Below are positions 16,212 through 24,529 of a stretch of 64,000 nucleotides of DNA, piece after piece. A program made the translations under genes and the position numbers. Within the stretch, counting starts at the first letter, position 1, and each line of letters begins with the position of its first letter. Source of the DNA: an uncultured Sulfolobales archaeon (GTDB lineage: Archaea > Thermoproteota > Thermoprotei_A > Sulfolobales > Acidilobaceae); contig CAKZTZ010000001.1 of the NCBI GenBank assembly GCA_937921695.1, positions 62,001 through 126,000 on the forward strand, read 5' to 3'. Below the pieces are notes generated by a model. That model ran no database searches. It saw only the letters and a list, made by a program, of their open reading frames with translations, and was not told the DNA's origin.

Positions 16212-18404
16212 CACTATACTAGCTAGTAGGTTTAAGTTTTCAACATTGTAAACGTTGATTAGATTCTCTGATATAGTGAAGAGCTCTCCCCCAATATATA
16301 GTGTTCTCAACACGTTCATATGCCCTAGTAAGGCCTTCACATTGAGGGTTCCATCTTTATAAGATATCACTGCAACAGCATCCTTATAGCTGAAAAACCC
16401 GGACACATATAGCCTGATGGGGATGTAGACGCTTTCATATTCAAGGTCAACAGTTACAGCATGGTGATCGCTGAGAGCGGGGCTCCAAGCCCCCGTATAT
16501 AGTACTTTAGATATCTCACTCATAACAGTTGGGTCTCTCACGTCGAATAAGGATATTTTAAGCGTGTTGTCCTCCAACCCGATACCTAGTAGCATGTCGT
16601 GAGGGAGCGGGTGGAGATACTCGCTGAACCCCGGTATTTTAAGGTATCCCAGGACTTTAGGGTTTTCAACATTTGAAACGTCTATGGCGAAGAGGGGGTC
16701 GACTATCCTGAAAGTCACTAGGTATAGTATGTTCTTTACTAGTCTTGCAGCGTAAACCCTTTCATTGGGGGCTAAGCCTTTAAGCTCCCCAACTATTTTA
16801 AAGCCCTTTAAGTCTATGATGTAAACGTTATTATCCATGGGGTCTTCCATAACTAGGGAAACTGTGAGGACTCCCTTTTCCCGGGGTGGGGGCTCTACTG
16901 GCATGGGGGCTATTGTTATGGTTCTAGTCGTGCATATAACCTTACACTCTACGATCTCAGCTGTTGAAGGTTCACGGCTATGTGTCTGTGGCGTGAGGGC
17001 TCTTACTTCTATGAAGTTAGGGACTATTTTATACCTTGTGGTAGTAGTGGCTAATATTAGGTGCTCCTTGTACTCCTCTACTGCGAACTGGTCTAGTATG
17101 GAGCCTTCGGCTTCAGCCCTGCCTGCATAGCTTAGTTTTAGGCCTTTTACGTTGAACACGTATACTATGGTTTTATCTTCTAAGATTTCCCCTTTTAGGG
17201 AGCTCCTCAGCTTTTCAACTATCCTAGAAGCTTCTTCTAGCCCTACCTCTGACAGGTGCTTGTTGATAATGTTGAGACCTCCCATAATGTCCCCCTCTGC
17301 AATCTTAGATTCTATAGTTTTTGAAACACCCTCAGGCATTACCTTTAGAGCTTTAACTAGTAGGAGTGAAACGGCTTCAGCTATAGTCGGCTTCACCTGG
17401 GATATGACATAGAGCCTGTCTAGGCTCATGTATAGCCTGCCGGCCCCCCCTATAAGTATTGAGGCTGCAGTATATTCGAGGCTTGTAACGTTTAGGGCTA
17501 AGAGCGTAGCGTAAGTTGTGGGCTCAGCGTCTGCTACGTAAATACTTTCTGGCCTCATAGGTGTGCCTCCAACTACGGGTATCGAGTAGCCTCCAGAAGT
17601 TATAGCGGGCTGCGTGGTTACAAGGTATATAGTATCCCCCAACATCCTAGAGCTTAGCTCAGAGCCCGTCACTGGAATTTTTAATAAAACACTGGGCGCC
17701 CCCGTAGTAGGCGCTTCTACTATGTATAGTGAAGTGTTAGAAGTGCCTGAGGGTATGAGGAAGCTGTAAACAGCGTTCTCCGAGACGCTCACAGTTAAGG
17801 GGGCTAGCATAGGCTTAGACTCTGTTATAACCGCAAGCCTGCCACCATTAACGAATAAACCCTTAACAATCTCGTCTCCAAAGTCGAGGCTATAAAGTAA
17901 AACTTTGCTCTTAGCATCCACAACATAGACCCTAGAGTTAGACTGGGAGGCCACGAACACTAGCCTCCCATCAGTCTTAACAATGTCAGGCTCGTCAACA
18001 CCAGGAACCTGAACGTTAGTCCATGAAACCCTAGACTCCTGGACACTGGGCGCCACGCTCTTAGGGGCTCCACTAGCAGGAACGGGACGCACCACCGGGA
18101 CATTCTCAACACCTATAACAGGGACCCATGGCCATGACTTAAGAGACTCTACAATGTTCAACTTCATCTCAACACCCCTAAGCGTCTCCAGGAGCTCCTC
18201 GTAACTCTTGAACACGCCACCTTCAACTCTAACAACGCCTCCAACATAGCCGGGGACAATGACAGGAGTATAAACAGGGGTATAGCTGGGAGCAACTAAA
18301 CCACCAGAATACTGGAGCAGCACAGGGAGCATAATACCAGCTATTAAAGCGAAAACCATTAAAGCGACATAAACCCTATTCTTCTCCACTCTCAAACCTA
18401 CCAC
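16203..18404 (-). CDS. Secreted/membrane-anchored beta-propeller protein
   Basis: The 733-residue protein starts with a basic stretch and one hydrophobic segment (about residues 9-28), a signal anchor. A low-complexity Pro/Val linker follows. The stretch NVQVPGVDEPDIVKTDGRLVFV near residue 130 is the hallmark opening of the archaeal beta_propel family (PF09826, distant WD40-like blades). Repeated blade-like strands (for example VYVVDAKS, IYIIDLKG, LYLVTF) continue to the C-terminus. It is probably displayed on the outer face of the membrane. Its function is unknown. It is monocistronic, and two inverted repeats lie in its upstream region. Confidence 0.82.
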   Translation of the reverse strand: MVGLRVEKNRVYVALMVFALIAGIMLPVLLQYSGGLVAPSYTPVYTPVIVPGYVGGVVRVEGGVFKSYEELLETLRGVEMKLNIVESLKSWPWVPVIGVENVPVVRPVPASGAPKSVAPSVQESRVSWTNVQVPGVDEPDIVKTDGRLVFVASQSNSRVYVVDAKSKVLLYSLDFGDEIVKGLFVNGGRLAVITESKPMLAPLTVSVSENAVYSFLIPSGTSNTSLYIVEAPTTGAPSVLLKIPVTGSELSSRMLGDTIYLVTTQPAITSGGYSIPVVGGTPMRPESIYVADAEPTTYATLLALNVTSLEYTAASILIGGAGRLYMSLDRLYVISQVKPTIAEAVSLLLVKALKVMPEGVSKTIESKIAEGDIMGGLNIINKHLSEVGLEEASRIVEKLRSSLKGEILEDKTIVYVFNVKGLKLSYAGRAEAEGSILDQFAVEEYKEHLILATTTTRYKIVPNFIEVRALTPQTHSREPSTAEIVECKVICTTRTITIAPMPVEPPPREKGVLTVSLVMEDPMDNNVYIIDLKGFKIVGELKGLAPNERVYAARLVKNILYLVTFRIVDPLFAIDVSNVENPKVLGYLKIPGFSEYLHPLPHDMLLGIGLEDNTLKISLFDVRDPTVMSEISKVLYTGAWSPALSDHHAVTVDLEYESVYIPIRLYVSGFFSYKDAVAVISYKDGTLNVKALLGHMNVLRTLYIGGELFTISENLINVYNVENLNLLASIVLE

Positions 18405-18452
18405 CTAAGCCAGGATAAAAGATAGCTTCTAAAATAGAAAACCCAAATCCCC

Positions 18453-18466
18453 GAACACTATTGTTC
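18453..18466. promoter_or_regulatory. Inverted repeat upstream of the beta-propeller gene
   Basis: GAACACTATTGTTC has five-base arms GAACA/TGTTC around four bases, about 50 bases upstream of the beta-propeller start at 18404. It may be an operator, but no second copy was found. Confidence 0.25.
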
Positions 18467-18504
18467 GAAACCTGAGACAACAAGAAAAGTGACTGTTGAG
18501 AAAG

Positions 18505-18529
18505 CCCATAGAAGCTTAATGTCTATGGG
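18505..18529. terminator. Stem-loop downstream of the winged-helix regulator gene
   Basis: CCCATAGA (18505-18512) pairs perfectly with TCTATGGG (18522-18529) across a 9-base loop, about 57 bases after the regulator stop at 18586. It may mark the transcript end or belong to the promoter of the next gene. Confidence 0.3.
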
Positions 18530-18585
18530 GGGCTAGAGGAATCTCACTATTATTATGGGGGCCTACTTCAAGGCTGAAGCGACAT

Positions 18586-19017
18586 CTATTTCCATATTTT
18601 CGCTCTCAGTTTAACCCCCTCGTAGAATAGTGCTATGAAAGCTGTGAAGCTAATTATTAAAGCTAGTATTGAGTCTACGTTTAACCACTTCCTATAAGCT
18701 ATTATGAGGAGTTCTCCTAGAAATGCTCCTAGGAAGAAGAAAGAGTATATGAGGAGTTTGGGGATCATGCGGCGGGCTATTATCATGTAACCTTCTATGG
18801 GTGTGGGGTTTTTGATCTTGTAGCCTAGGCCTACAGGTTTTATGAGGTCTAGTTCTTCGAGCTTCCTTATGTGATAGTGCGCTGTACTTACTGGAATGTC
18901 TAGGTTTCTCGCTATGTCTCTAACTCCTACAGGCTCCCTGGACTCTAATATTGCTACGTATATTTTAAGGGTTAAATGGCCGAGTTCTTCTCCTGAGTCT
19001 AGTTTACTCTCACCCAC
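18586..19017 (-). CDS. Membrane-anchored winged-helix transcriptional regulator
   Basis: The protein has 143 residues. Residues 10-65 form an ArsR/IclR-like winged helix (VGVRDIARNLDIPVSTAHYHIRKLEELDLIKP). Two hydrophobic helices follow, at about 88-106 and 112-132, so the DNA-binding domain would be tethered to the membrane. Such one-component membrane regulators are common in archaea. It is divergent from an NAD(P)-dependent dehydrogenase, and a symmetric sequence CTAGAGT/ACTCTAG flanks the shared promoter. The signal and targets are unknown. Confidence 0.8.
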   Translation of the reverse strand: MGESKLDSGEELGHLTLKIYVAILESREPVGVRDIARNLDIPVSTAHYHIRKLEELDLIKPVGLGYKIKNPTPIEGYMIIARRMIPKLLIYSFFFLGAFLGELLIIAYRKWLNVDSILALIISFTAFIALFYEGVKLRAKIWK

Positions 19018-19038
19018 ATAAAGTCTCCGTATACTATT

Positions 19039-19072
19039 CTAGAGTGTAAATAATATAAATATGCTACTCTAG
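19039..19072. promoter_or_regulatory. Spaced inverted repeat in a divergent promoter
   Basis: CTAGAGT (19039-19045) and ACTCTAG (19066-19072) are perfect 7-base arms flanking an AT-rich core (AATAATATAAATA) that can serve as TATA box for both genes. This is a likely operator for the adjacent winged-helix protein. Confidence 0.4.
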
Positions 19073-19084
19073 CTTAACATACTG

Positions 19085-20077
19085 GTGTACCCTTTGAGGC
19101 TGGGCTTCTTCGGGTTCGGAGCTATTGGTAGGCTCGCAGCTAGGGTTGCCCTTGACAGGGGTCATGAGATCGCCGGCGTTGTGGATATAGATCCTAGGAT
19201 ACTCGGCTTAGATGCTGGTGAGGTGCTCGGTCTCGACGAGAAGCTCGGGATAGCTGTCTCCCCTAATGTTGAAGCTTTAAAGGATAGTGATGTTGTCGTG
19301 CACGCTACAGGCTCTTTCCTCGACAAGGTCTACGACCAGATAGCCTCCATAGTTAACTTGGGGGTTGACGTTGTATCCACTTGCGAGACCCTAGCCTACC
19401 CATGGTATAGGTACCCGGTTCTTGCTAGGAGGCTTGATGAGATCGCTAGAAGGAACAGTGTCGCCGTCATAGGCACAGGCATAAACCCGGGGTTCCTCTT
19501 AGACACTCTAATTGTAACTCTCACAGCCCCCTTCAACGTAGTTAAAAGTATAAAGGCCGTGAGGAGCCTTGACGCCGCAACTAGGAGAGAGCCTTTCAGG
19601 AAGAAGATAGGCGTCGGGGAAGACCCTAGAACAGTAGCCTATAAGCTTGAGAAAGGAGAGATCACAGGCCACGTGGGCTACGCAGAGTCAGTACTACTCA
19701 TAGCTGACGCTGCTGGAATCCAGCTCACTAAAGTACGTGAAGCCCAAGAGCCTGTAATAGCGGAGGAAGACGTGGAATCCAGGGGTATTAAAGTGCCTAG
19801 AGGATACAATAAGGGGATCCAGGGGTATGGAGCCGGCTACCTAGGAGAAAGGGAGATAATAAGGGTTGAGTTCCAAGCCTACATAGGCGCGGGAGACTAC
19901 GAGGAGATAACTATAGAAGGCAGAGACTACACAGTAAAATGGAAGAGCACGGGAACCCCCGGAGACACAGGCACAGTATCCGTAGTGCTCAACGTAGCCG
20001 AAACACTAGGAAGCTACGGCCCAGGCCTACTAACCATGATAGACATGCTCCCCTTCAGGCCCCTCATAAAACACTAG
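19085..20077 (+). CDS. NAD(P)-dependent dehydrogenase, DapB/2,4-diaminopentanoate dehydrogenase-like
   Basis: The protein has 330 residues. An N-terminal Rossmann fold (GFFGFGAIGRLAARVALDRG, with VVDIDP ending the second strand) is followed by a catalytic domain with GTGINPGFLLDTL. This layout fits the COG3804 group related to dihydrodipicolinate reductase, whose best-known member is 2,4-diaminopentanoate dehydrogenase. The organism makes lysine through LysW, so a role as DapB is unlikely. The actual substrate is unknown. The start is GTG with a short leader, and expression may be controlled by the divergent regulator. Its 3' end overlaps the convergent frame by 48 bases. Confidence 0.75.
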   Translation: MYPLRLGFFGFGAIGRLAARVALDRGHEIAGVVDIDPRILGLDAGEVLGLDEKLGIAVSPNVEALKDSDVVVHATGSFLDKVYDQIASIVNLGVDVVSTCETLAYPWYRYPVLARRLDEIARRNSVAVIGTGINPGFLLDTLIVTLTAPFNVVKSIKAVRSLDAATRREPFRKKIGVGEDPRTVAYKLEKGEITGHVGYAESVLLIADAAGIQLTKVREAQEPVIAEEDVESRGIKVPRGYNKGIQGYGAGYLGEREIIRVEFQAYIGAGDYEEITIEGRDYTVKWKSTGTPGDTGTVSVVLNVAETLGSYGPGLLTMIDMLPFRPLIKH

Positions 20078-20512
20078 CTCGACAGGCCTAACCCTAAATG
20101 ATTTACCTCCACGAGAAGGGGGCCTACCCCTACTACCGATTTTTTGAACGATAACCTCAAACCTAGGCCCCCCCAACCATTCAGGCCTCTTCCTCACAAC
20201 TAAAATATAGCCTAGAGGCTTCAAATCCTCGCTAATAAGCTTAGCCATATACCTCAAATGATCCTCATCAGCCAGCGGGTGGGAAGCCATCTCCCTAAGC
20301 TTCCTAATCTCCTCCATAAACGGGGCCAACGCCTCATTCAAAGAATACAACCCAAATACAGCATTTAAAATCCGTAGCTTAAATGGGTTCACGTTAAAAA
20401 CCCCATTGGAGAGCGGAGAAAGCTCCTCGAGAGGGGTTAGCGGAAGGGGGAGGACACAAAGCCCCGATGAACTCAAGAGGGGGAAAGGATTGCCATGATG
20501 CTTGAACTCCAA
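20030..20512 (-). CDS. Conserved-looking hypothetical protein
   Basis: The minus-strand frame of 160 codons looks coding from about residue 40 (a helical segment LNEALAPFMEEIRKLREM, then strands and a basic loop around GSRGRPPSRGGKSFRVRP). The first 40 residues are proline- and leucine-rich and less convincing, so an internal GTG (VNPFKLRIL, about 20389) may be the true start. No family is recognised. It overlaps the convergent dehydrogenase gene by 48 bases at the 3' end. Confidence 0.55.
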   Translation of the reverse strand: MEFKHHGNPFPLLSSSGLCVLPLPLTPLEELSPLSNGVFNVNPFKLRILNAVFGLYSLNEALAPFMEEIRKLREMASHPLADEDHLRYMAKLISEDLKPLGYILVVRKRPEWLGGPRFEVIVQKIGSRGRPPSRGGKSFRVRPVELVFYEGPEGEHVYHG

Positions 20513-20604
20513 TTCCTCTGTTAGCGTAGTTTTGCTACAGTAAAATATTTAGTTAAGCTTTTTTCCTTTAAAGTCCTCAAACGTGTACGCTAGGGAAGTG
20601 TAGA

Positions 20605-21081
20605 ATGGTGCGCTGGACTATAACAATTACGATTGCTGCTATACTGCTCATTACGGTCATGACCATATTATTCGTCCAATCTTGGCTTAAGGGGCCTGAG
20701 ATGAGGCTTGAGGACGTTAATGTTGTAATGTTTAAGGATCCTTTTTGCGGGTGTTGCGAGGAATACGCTAGGTATATTAGGGGGTTAGGGGCTCGCGTTG
20801 ATGTGAGCATTGTGCCTACTATTGAGTCTAAGTTGAGAGAGTTCCAGGTTCCTGAGAGTTTATGGTCCTGCCACATAATGATGGTTGGAGAGTATATAGT
20901 TGTGGGCCATGTCCCGGTGGAGGCTATAGAGAAATTGCTGAGGGAGAAGCCTCCCGTTAAGGGTATAAGTCTTCCAGGAATGCCCTTAGGATCGCCTGGC
21001 ATGCCTGGGCAGAAGCAGGGGTCGTTCATAGTGTATAGTTTCAGTGAGAAAGGTGAGGTTGCGGTTTACATGATAATTTAG
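20605..21081 (+). CDS. DUF411 metal-handling protein, membrane-anchored
   Basis: The 158-residue protein has an N-terminal hydrophobic helix (residues 5-25) that anchors it outside the membrane. A DUF411 domain follows, with the DPFCGCCEEYARY motif whose cysteines bind metal, the conserved SCH (LWSCHIMMVG), the GHVP segment and a GMPLGSPGMPG tail. DUF411 proteins are linked to copper binding or resistance. No copper ATPase or chaperone is adjacent, so the metal is inferred from the family only. Confidence 0.85.
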   Translation: MVRWTITITIAAILLITVMTILFVQSWLKGPEMRLEDVNVVMFKDPFCGCCEEYARYIRGLGARVDVSIVPTIESKLREFQVPESLWSCHIMMVGEYIVVGHVPVEAIEKLLREKPPVKGISLPGMPLGSPGMPGQKQGSFIVYSFSEKGEVAVYMII

Positions 21082-21208
21082 GGGGCGTCAGCTTAATTCT
21101 AGTATTGGAAGTGAAAGCTGCGGAATGTAATGGTTATCATGGTTTATTTTACTGGTTTAAGATATTAGCTTTAGCGGTTACATTTTCAGTGGCGGAGGGT
21201 GTTAAGGG

Positions 21209-21574
21209 TTGTTTTGGGGTTTGAAGCCTGAAGAGGCTGCTAAGATGCTTAAAAGGCTTGGGGTTTCCATTGAAGAGGTTAACGCTATTAGGGTTACTGT
21301 CGAGGTTGAAGACGGTTCTAAAATAGTTATCGATAACCCTACTCAAACCCTCCTCGTAAAGTCTAAGGATCAGCCCCCAATAATCATGGTTATGGGAGAG
21401 CATAGGACTGAGAGGCCCGAGGCCCCGGAGGCTCCCCGCTACACTGAGGATGATGTTAGGCTTGTAGCTGAGCAGGCTGGAGTGAGCCTTGAAGAAGCTA
21501 GGAAGGCTTTAGAGGAGACGGGAGGCGATATAGCGGCCGCTATAGTTAAGCTAGCTGAGAAGCGTGCCTCCTAG
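21209..21574 (+). CDS. nac: Nascent polypeptide-associated complex protein
   Basis: Archaeal NAC (121 residues) binds nascent chains at the ribosome exit. Residues 1-65 hold the NAC beta-barrel (a helix LKPEEAAKMLKRLGVSIEEV, then strands), followed by a linker and a C-terminal UBA domain (DVRLVAEQAGVSLEEARKALEETGGDIAAAIVKL). The TTG start lies after a GGAGGGTG sequence. The gene ends inside the convergent regulator gene (29-base overlap). Confidence 0.93.
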   Translation: MFWGLKPEEAAKMLKRLGVSIEEVNAIRVTVEVEDGSKIVIDNPTQTLLVKSKDQPPIIMVMGEHRTERPEAPEAPRYTEDDVRLVAEQAGVSLEEARKALEETGGDIAAAIVKLAEKRAS

Positions 21575-22274
21575 CTACAGTTCTTAACAGGTCTTTGAGC
21601 TCTCCTACATCTCTAGCTAAACTTAGTATTAGGGGGATACCTTCTCTTCTCGCTAGCTCCACCGCTAGAGGGTCTACGCTGCTTTGAGGCCCATGTATTA
21701 CAACTATGTTAGGCTTAACGGGGGCTACTCTCACCGCTACCATTGGGCTTCTCCCAGCCTGGACTTTAGTGAATATTATAGCTCTCTCTGGCGTGGCCCC
21801 GAATAGTATGGAGAACTGTATGCCGCTCAGCGATAGTATTGCGTTGATACTGTCAACTATCGTGTAGCCGTAGACGAGCCTGCTACTCTTAACTTCAGGG
21901 TTTAAATGTATCCCCTTCACAGTTTCAACTAGCTCCTCGAAAGTGAGAGGCCTCTCAAACTCCATCATGTCTATGACAACCCCCGGCACTATGCCAAGGC
22001 TTGCCGCCATAGAAGAGACTTTCCTCCAACCCCTCAGCCTGTCTATCTCGAGCAGGCTCTTAACATATCTTTGCATGAACCCAACCCCCGGCATCCTCCG
22101 CCCCTTCTCATAGTCACTTATAACGCTAGGAGAGACTCCCATAGACTTAGCCATATCAGCCTGGCTAACCTCAAAATACTCCCTCCACTTCTTAAGACTA
22201 TTCGAGGGGTTCTCGCTGAGAACTATGTCACCAGCTATCCTCTTACCTATAAGTTTTACAATATAATCCTCCAA
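21546..22274 (-). CDS. XRE-type helix-turn-helix regulator (COG1709-like)
   Basis: The 242-residue protein has a cro/C1-type helix-turn-helix at residues 28-75 (WREYFEVSQADMAKSMGVSPSVISDYEKGRRMPG). It is followed by an alpha/beta ligand-type domain of about 150 residues with a Rossmann-like ending (NIVVIHGPQSSVDPLAVELARREGIPLILSL). This combination matches archaeal predicted regulators grouped as COG1709. Its ligand and targets are unknown. An imperfect repeat GTTAAACCC/GGGTTAAC lies upstream (22292-22318). Confidence 0.8.
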   Translation of the reverse strand: MEDYIVKLIGKRIAGDIVLSENPSNSLKKWREYFEVSQADMAKSMGVSPSVISDYEKGRRMPGVGFMQRYVKSLLEIDRLRGWRKVSSMAASLGIVPGVVIDMMEFERPLTFEELVETVKGIHLNPEVKSSRLVYGYTIVDSINAILSLSGIQFSILFGATPERAIIFTKVQAGRSPMVAVRVAPVKPNIVVIHGPQSSVDPLAVELARREGIPLILSLARDVGELKDLLRTVARRHASQLA

Positions 22275-22371
22275 GACTAGGAAACCCCCTAGTTAAACCC
22301 CCAGTCACCGGGTTAACCCAGATAATATAAATTTTTAAGGTCAAAGGGTCGGCCAAAGTATAATATGGATT

Positions 22372-22380
22372 CTTTTTAAG
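22372..22380 (+). promoter_or_regulatory. tRNA promoter (TATA box)
   Basis: CTTTTTAAG lies 37 bases upstream of the tRNA 5' end, placing transcription start about 12 bases before the mature end. Confidence 0.5.
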
Positions 22381-22416
22381 GTTTATTAGGATCCCTCTTC
22401 GCCTTACCGTTTGGAA

Positions 22417-22526
22417 GGGCCCGTAGTCTAGCCTGGCTAGGATGCGGGGTACGCGCCGAGGACTACTTCCCGGGCGCCCGACTCGGGTCCCCGTGGTCCC
22501 GGGTTCAAATCCCGGCGGGCCCACCA
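22417..22526 (+). tRNA. tRNA-Pro (anticodon CGG) with a 32-nt intron; CCA encoded
   Basis: The acceptor stem is GGGCCCG (22417-22423) with CGGGCCC (22516-22522), followed by discriminator A and encoded CCA (22524-22526). The D arm is GTCT...GGAT with a GG in the loop, and the T arm is CCGGG-TTCAAAT-CCCGG (22499-22515). The anticodon stem is CGGGG (22445-22449) with CCCCG (22489-22493). Removing 22451-22482 gives the seven-base loop TTCGGGT with anticodon CGG. The junction forms a good bulge-helix-bulge: central helix CGGG/CCCG, bulges GTA and ACT, inner helix CGCC/GGCG. The intron therefore lies between positions 32 and 33, not at the usual 37/38. Confidence 0.92.
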
Positions 22527-22575
22527 ATAGCTTTTCACCTCTCCCCGCTAAAAGCCTGTCTAGGGGGTGTTAGTT

Positions 22576-23400
22576 TTGTCCCTCGACTCTATATTGGCTG
22601 CTTTAGCTGGGAGACTTAGGGGTGCTCCTGAAGCTTTAAGGGAGAGGATTCTCAAGGGCTTATCAAGGTCTGTTTATAGGGATGATCTAACGATGGTTTA
22701 TCATTATATTTCAATGATATCAGAGGACTATCATGGTGTCGACCTCCCATACGAGGCTGAAGACTTTTATAAAACTTACAAAGGGAAGCCTAGTATAGCT
22801 CTACCGGAGCCTCACGCTAAGGCTGGAGTAGACATACTCGAGGTTATAAAGTCTAGGAGGAGTAGGAGAAGATACTCCAGGAGGCCCTTAAGCCTCGGCG
22901 AGGTTGCAACCCTACTATACTATACTGTTGGAGTTGTAGGGAGAACATGGTGGGGAGGGCCTAAAAGAGTCTACCCTAGTGCCGGCGCCCTCCAGCCTGT
23001 AGAAGCTTACTTGTCAGCTTCAAGAGTTAACGGGCTGGAAGAGGGGCTCTACCATTATAACCCTGGGAAGCATTCTCTCGAGCTTCTAAAGAAGGGAGAC
23101 TATAGTTTAGAGTTAGCCAGAATAGCTCTAGGCCAGGAACATGTGGGGGAAGCCCCAGCGTGCATAATACTAACCATAGTCTATAGGAGGACAGCCTCAA
23201 AATATGGGCTGAGAAGTTATAAATACTCGCACCTCGACGCCGGCTTCGCCTCGCAGAACATATACCTAGTAGCTGAAGCTTTAAACCTAGCAACAGTAGC
23301 TGTAGGAGCATACTACGACGAAGAACTATGCAAACTCCTAGAAATAGACTGCGAAGAAGAAATGCCCGCACTAATGTTCCCCATAGGGGGGAGAACATAG
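22576..23400 (+). CDS. SagB-type nitroreductase-family oxidoreductase
   Basis: The protein has about 274 residues. After a helical N-terminal region, the nitroreductase fold begins near residue 90 with the FMN-binding KSRRSRRRYSRRPLSLGEVATLLYY. It continues with YPSAGALQPVEAYL and the HLDAGFASQNIYLVAEALNL helix typical of SagB-like dehydrogenases. These FMN enzymes oxidise azoline rings in peptide toxins in bacteria, but many archaeal members stand alone, as here, and their substrate is unknown. TTG 22576 lies 6 bases after GGGGGTG; GTG 22567 also opens the frame. Confidence 0.83.
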   Translation: MSLDSILAALAGRLRGAPEALRERILKGLSRSVYRDDLTMVYHYISMISEDYHGVDLPYEAEDFYKTYKGKPSIALPEPHAKAGVDILEVIKSRRSRRRYSRRPLSLGEVATLLYYTVGVVGRTWWGGPKRVYPSAGALQPVEAYLSASRVNGLEEGLYHYNPGKHSLELLKKGDYSLELARIALGQEHVGEAPACIILTIVYRRTASKYGLRSYKYSHLDAGFASQNIYLVAEALNLATVAVGAYYDEELCKLLEIDCEEEMPALMFPIGGRT

Positions 23401-23454
23401 CTAGGCAAGCCTAAACTCGAGAAAACCAAAACGTCTATACTCAAACATTTAAAC

Positions 23455-23829
23455 ATGAAGAAGCCTATGAAAGAAAGGCGACAGCAGATGGAAGGATATA
23501 AGGAGATATGGAATGCTGAAGACGTGGCTAAGCTAATTTCGGAAGGAGCCCTAGTAATAGATGTGAGAGCGGAGCAAGCATATTATAAGGAGCACATACC
23601 TGGAGCCTTAAACATACCCCTGGCTAAGTTGGAAGAAGCTATGAAAGAACTGTCAAAGGAGAAAACTATAGTAGTCTACTGCACAAATGTAGAATGCACA
23701 GCGTCATATATAGCCGCGAGGAAGCTCGCAGCTTCAGGATACAAGAACATATACAGGTACACTCCCGGGATCAAGGGATGGAAAGAATCAGGTTTCAAAA
23801 CAGAGTCCAGTCCCCAACTAATGGATTAA
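23455..23829 (+). CDS. Rhodanese-domain sulfurtransferase
   Basis: This is a single rhodanese domain of 124 residues. Visible are the LVIDVRAEQAYYKEHIPGALNIPL motif, the active-site cysteine at the end of IVVYC followed by the loop TNVECT, and GYKNIYRYTPGIKGWKESG at the C-terminal side. Such proteins move sulfane sulfur or act in sulfide/cyanide handling. There are no clear operon partners; the next gene downstream is a DtxR-type regulator. Confidence 0.9.
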   Translation: MKKPMKERRQQMEGYKEIWNAEDVAKLISEGALVIDVRAEQAYYKEHIPGALNIPLAKLEEAMKELSKEKTIVVYCTNVECTASYIAARKLAASGYKNIYRYTPGIKGWKESGFKTESSPQLMD

Positions 23830-23905
23830 CAGTGTTAAACCCCATAACTAGTAGATTATGAGGCTCTTCTGGGCGAGAAGCTGTAAGGATCCTTTAAATA
23901 TAAAA

Positions 23906-23933
23906 ATTTAATCGCCTACTAGATAAATTAAAT
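23906..23933. promoter_or_regulatory. Inverted repeat in the DtxR-family gene promoter
   Basis: ATTTAAT (23906-23912) and ATTAAAT (23927-23933) are perfect 7-base arms with a 14-base spacer next to the TATA-like TATAAAAATTTAAT. This is a possible autoregulatory operator, but the high AT content makes chance likely. Confidence 0.25.
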
Positions 23934-23954
23934 ATTGAGCATGCGGTGGTTTGA

Positions 23955-24431
23955 TTGAGTCAAGCTGTAGCTGTGAGCCAGAAGGTTGAACTTAAATATT
24001 TAAGAGTAGTGTTTATGCTCGGGGGATGCCCGGGTAAGGGTGTTTATGTGAGGTTTTCCGATATATCTAGAGTGCTTGGAGTGGCCGCCCCTACAGTTAG
24101 CATTATGGTTAGGAAACTGGAAGAAAGGGGTTTACTGAGAGTTAAGCCTAAAGTGGGCGCCATACTAACGTGGAAGGGCTTAGATACGCTTGCGGAACAC
24201 TGCTGGAAGAGCGCTGTCCTCGACACTGCCCTAGAGAAACTCGGGGTCCCCGAGGCGGATAGGAGAGACTTTATTGACAAGGTTAGTGTGGTGATAGATG
24301 TAGATGCTGCTAGGAAACTTTGGGACTGCCTGGGGAGGCCTGGGAGGTGTCCTCGCGGGCTCCCCATCATAGATCTCAACGATAAAGAGAAGCTTATAGA
24401 GTGGGTTAGCCTATGCTGTGAGAATATATGA
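23955..24431 (+). CDS. DtxR/MntR-family metal-dependent regulator
   Basis: The 158-residue protein has an N-terminal winged helix (residues 18-70, with FSDISRVLGVAAPTVSIMVRKLEERGLL) followed by the dimerisation/metal-binding helices (LTWKGLDTLAEHCWKSAVLDTALEKLGV). This is the order of DtxR, MntR and IdeR. The cysteine-rich C-terminal part (CLGRPGRCPRG, CC near the end) is unusual and may contribute metal ligands. No SH3-like third domain is present, as in MntR-type members. The start is TTG after GGTGGT. Confidence 0.83.
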   Translation: MSQAVAVSQKVELKYLRVVFMLGGCPGKGVYVRFSDISRVLGVAAPTVSIMVRKLEERGLLRVKPKVGAILTWKGLDTLAEHCWKSAVLDTALEKLGVPEADRRDFIDKVSVVIDVDAARKLWDCLGRPGRCPRGLPIIDLNDKEKLIEWVSLCCENI

Positions 24432-24529
24432 GCTTAAGAGAGTTTGAAGGAAAAACTTTAAAGTAAATAGGGGGTTAAAAGGAGTTTAGAGTTGTGTGTG
24501 GAATTATTACGTATAGTGAGCCTCCAGCT

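Noticed and set aside
22292..22318. GTTAAACCC / GGGTTAAC imperfect repeat upstream of the XRE-type regulator
   Set aside because: One arm carries an extra base and there is no second copy, so I do not call it an operator beyond a mention.
22243..22527. A 94-codon minus-strand frame across the tRNA
   Set aside because: It is the complement of the tRNA gene and its promoter; the tRNA structure explains the sequence.
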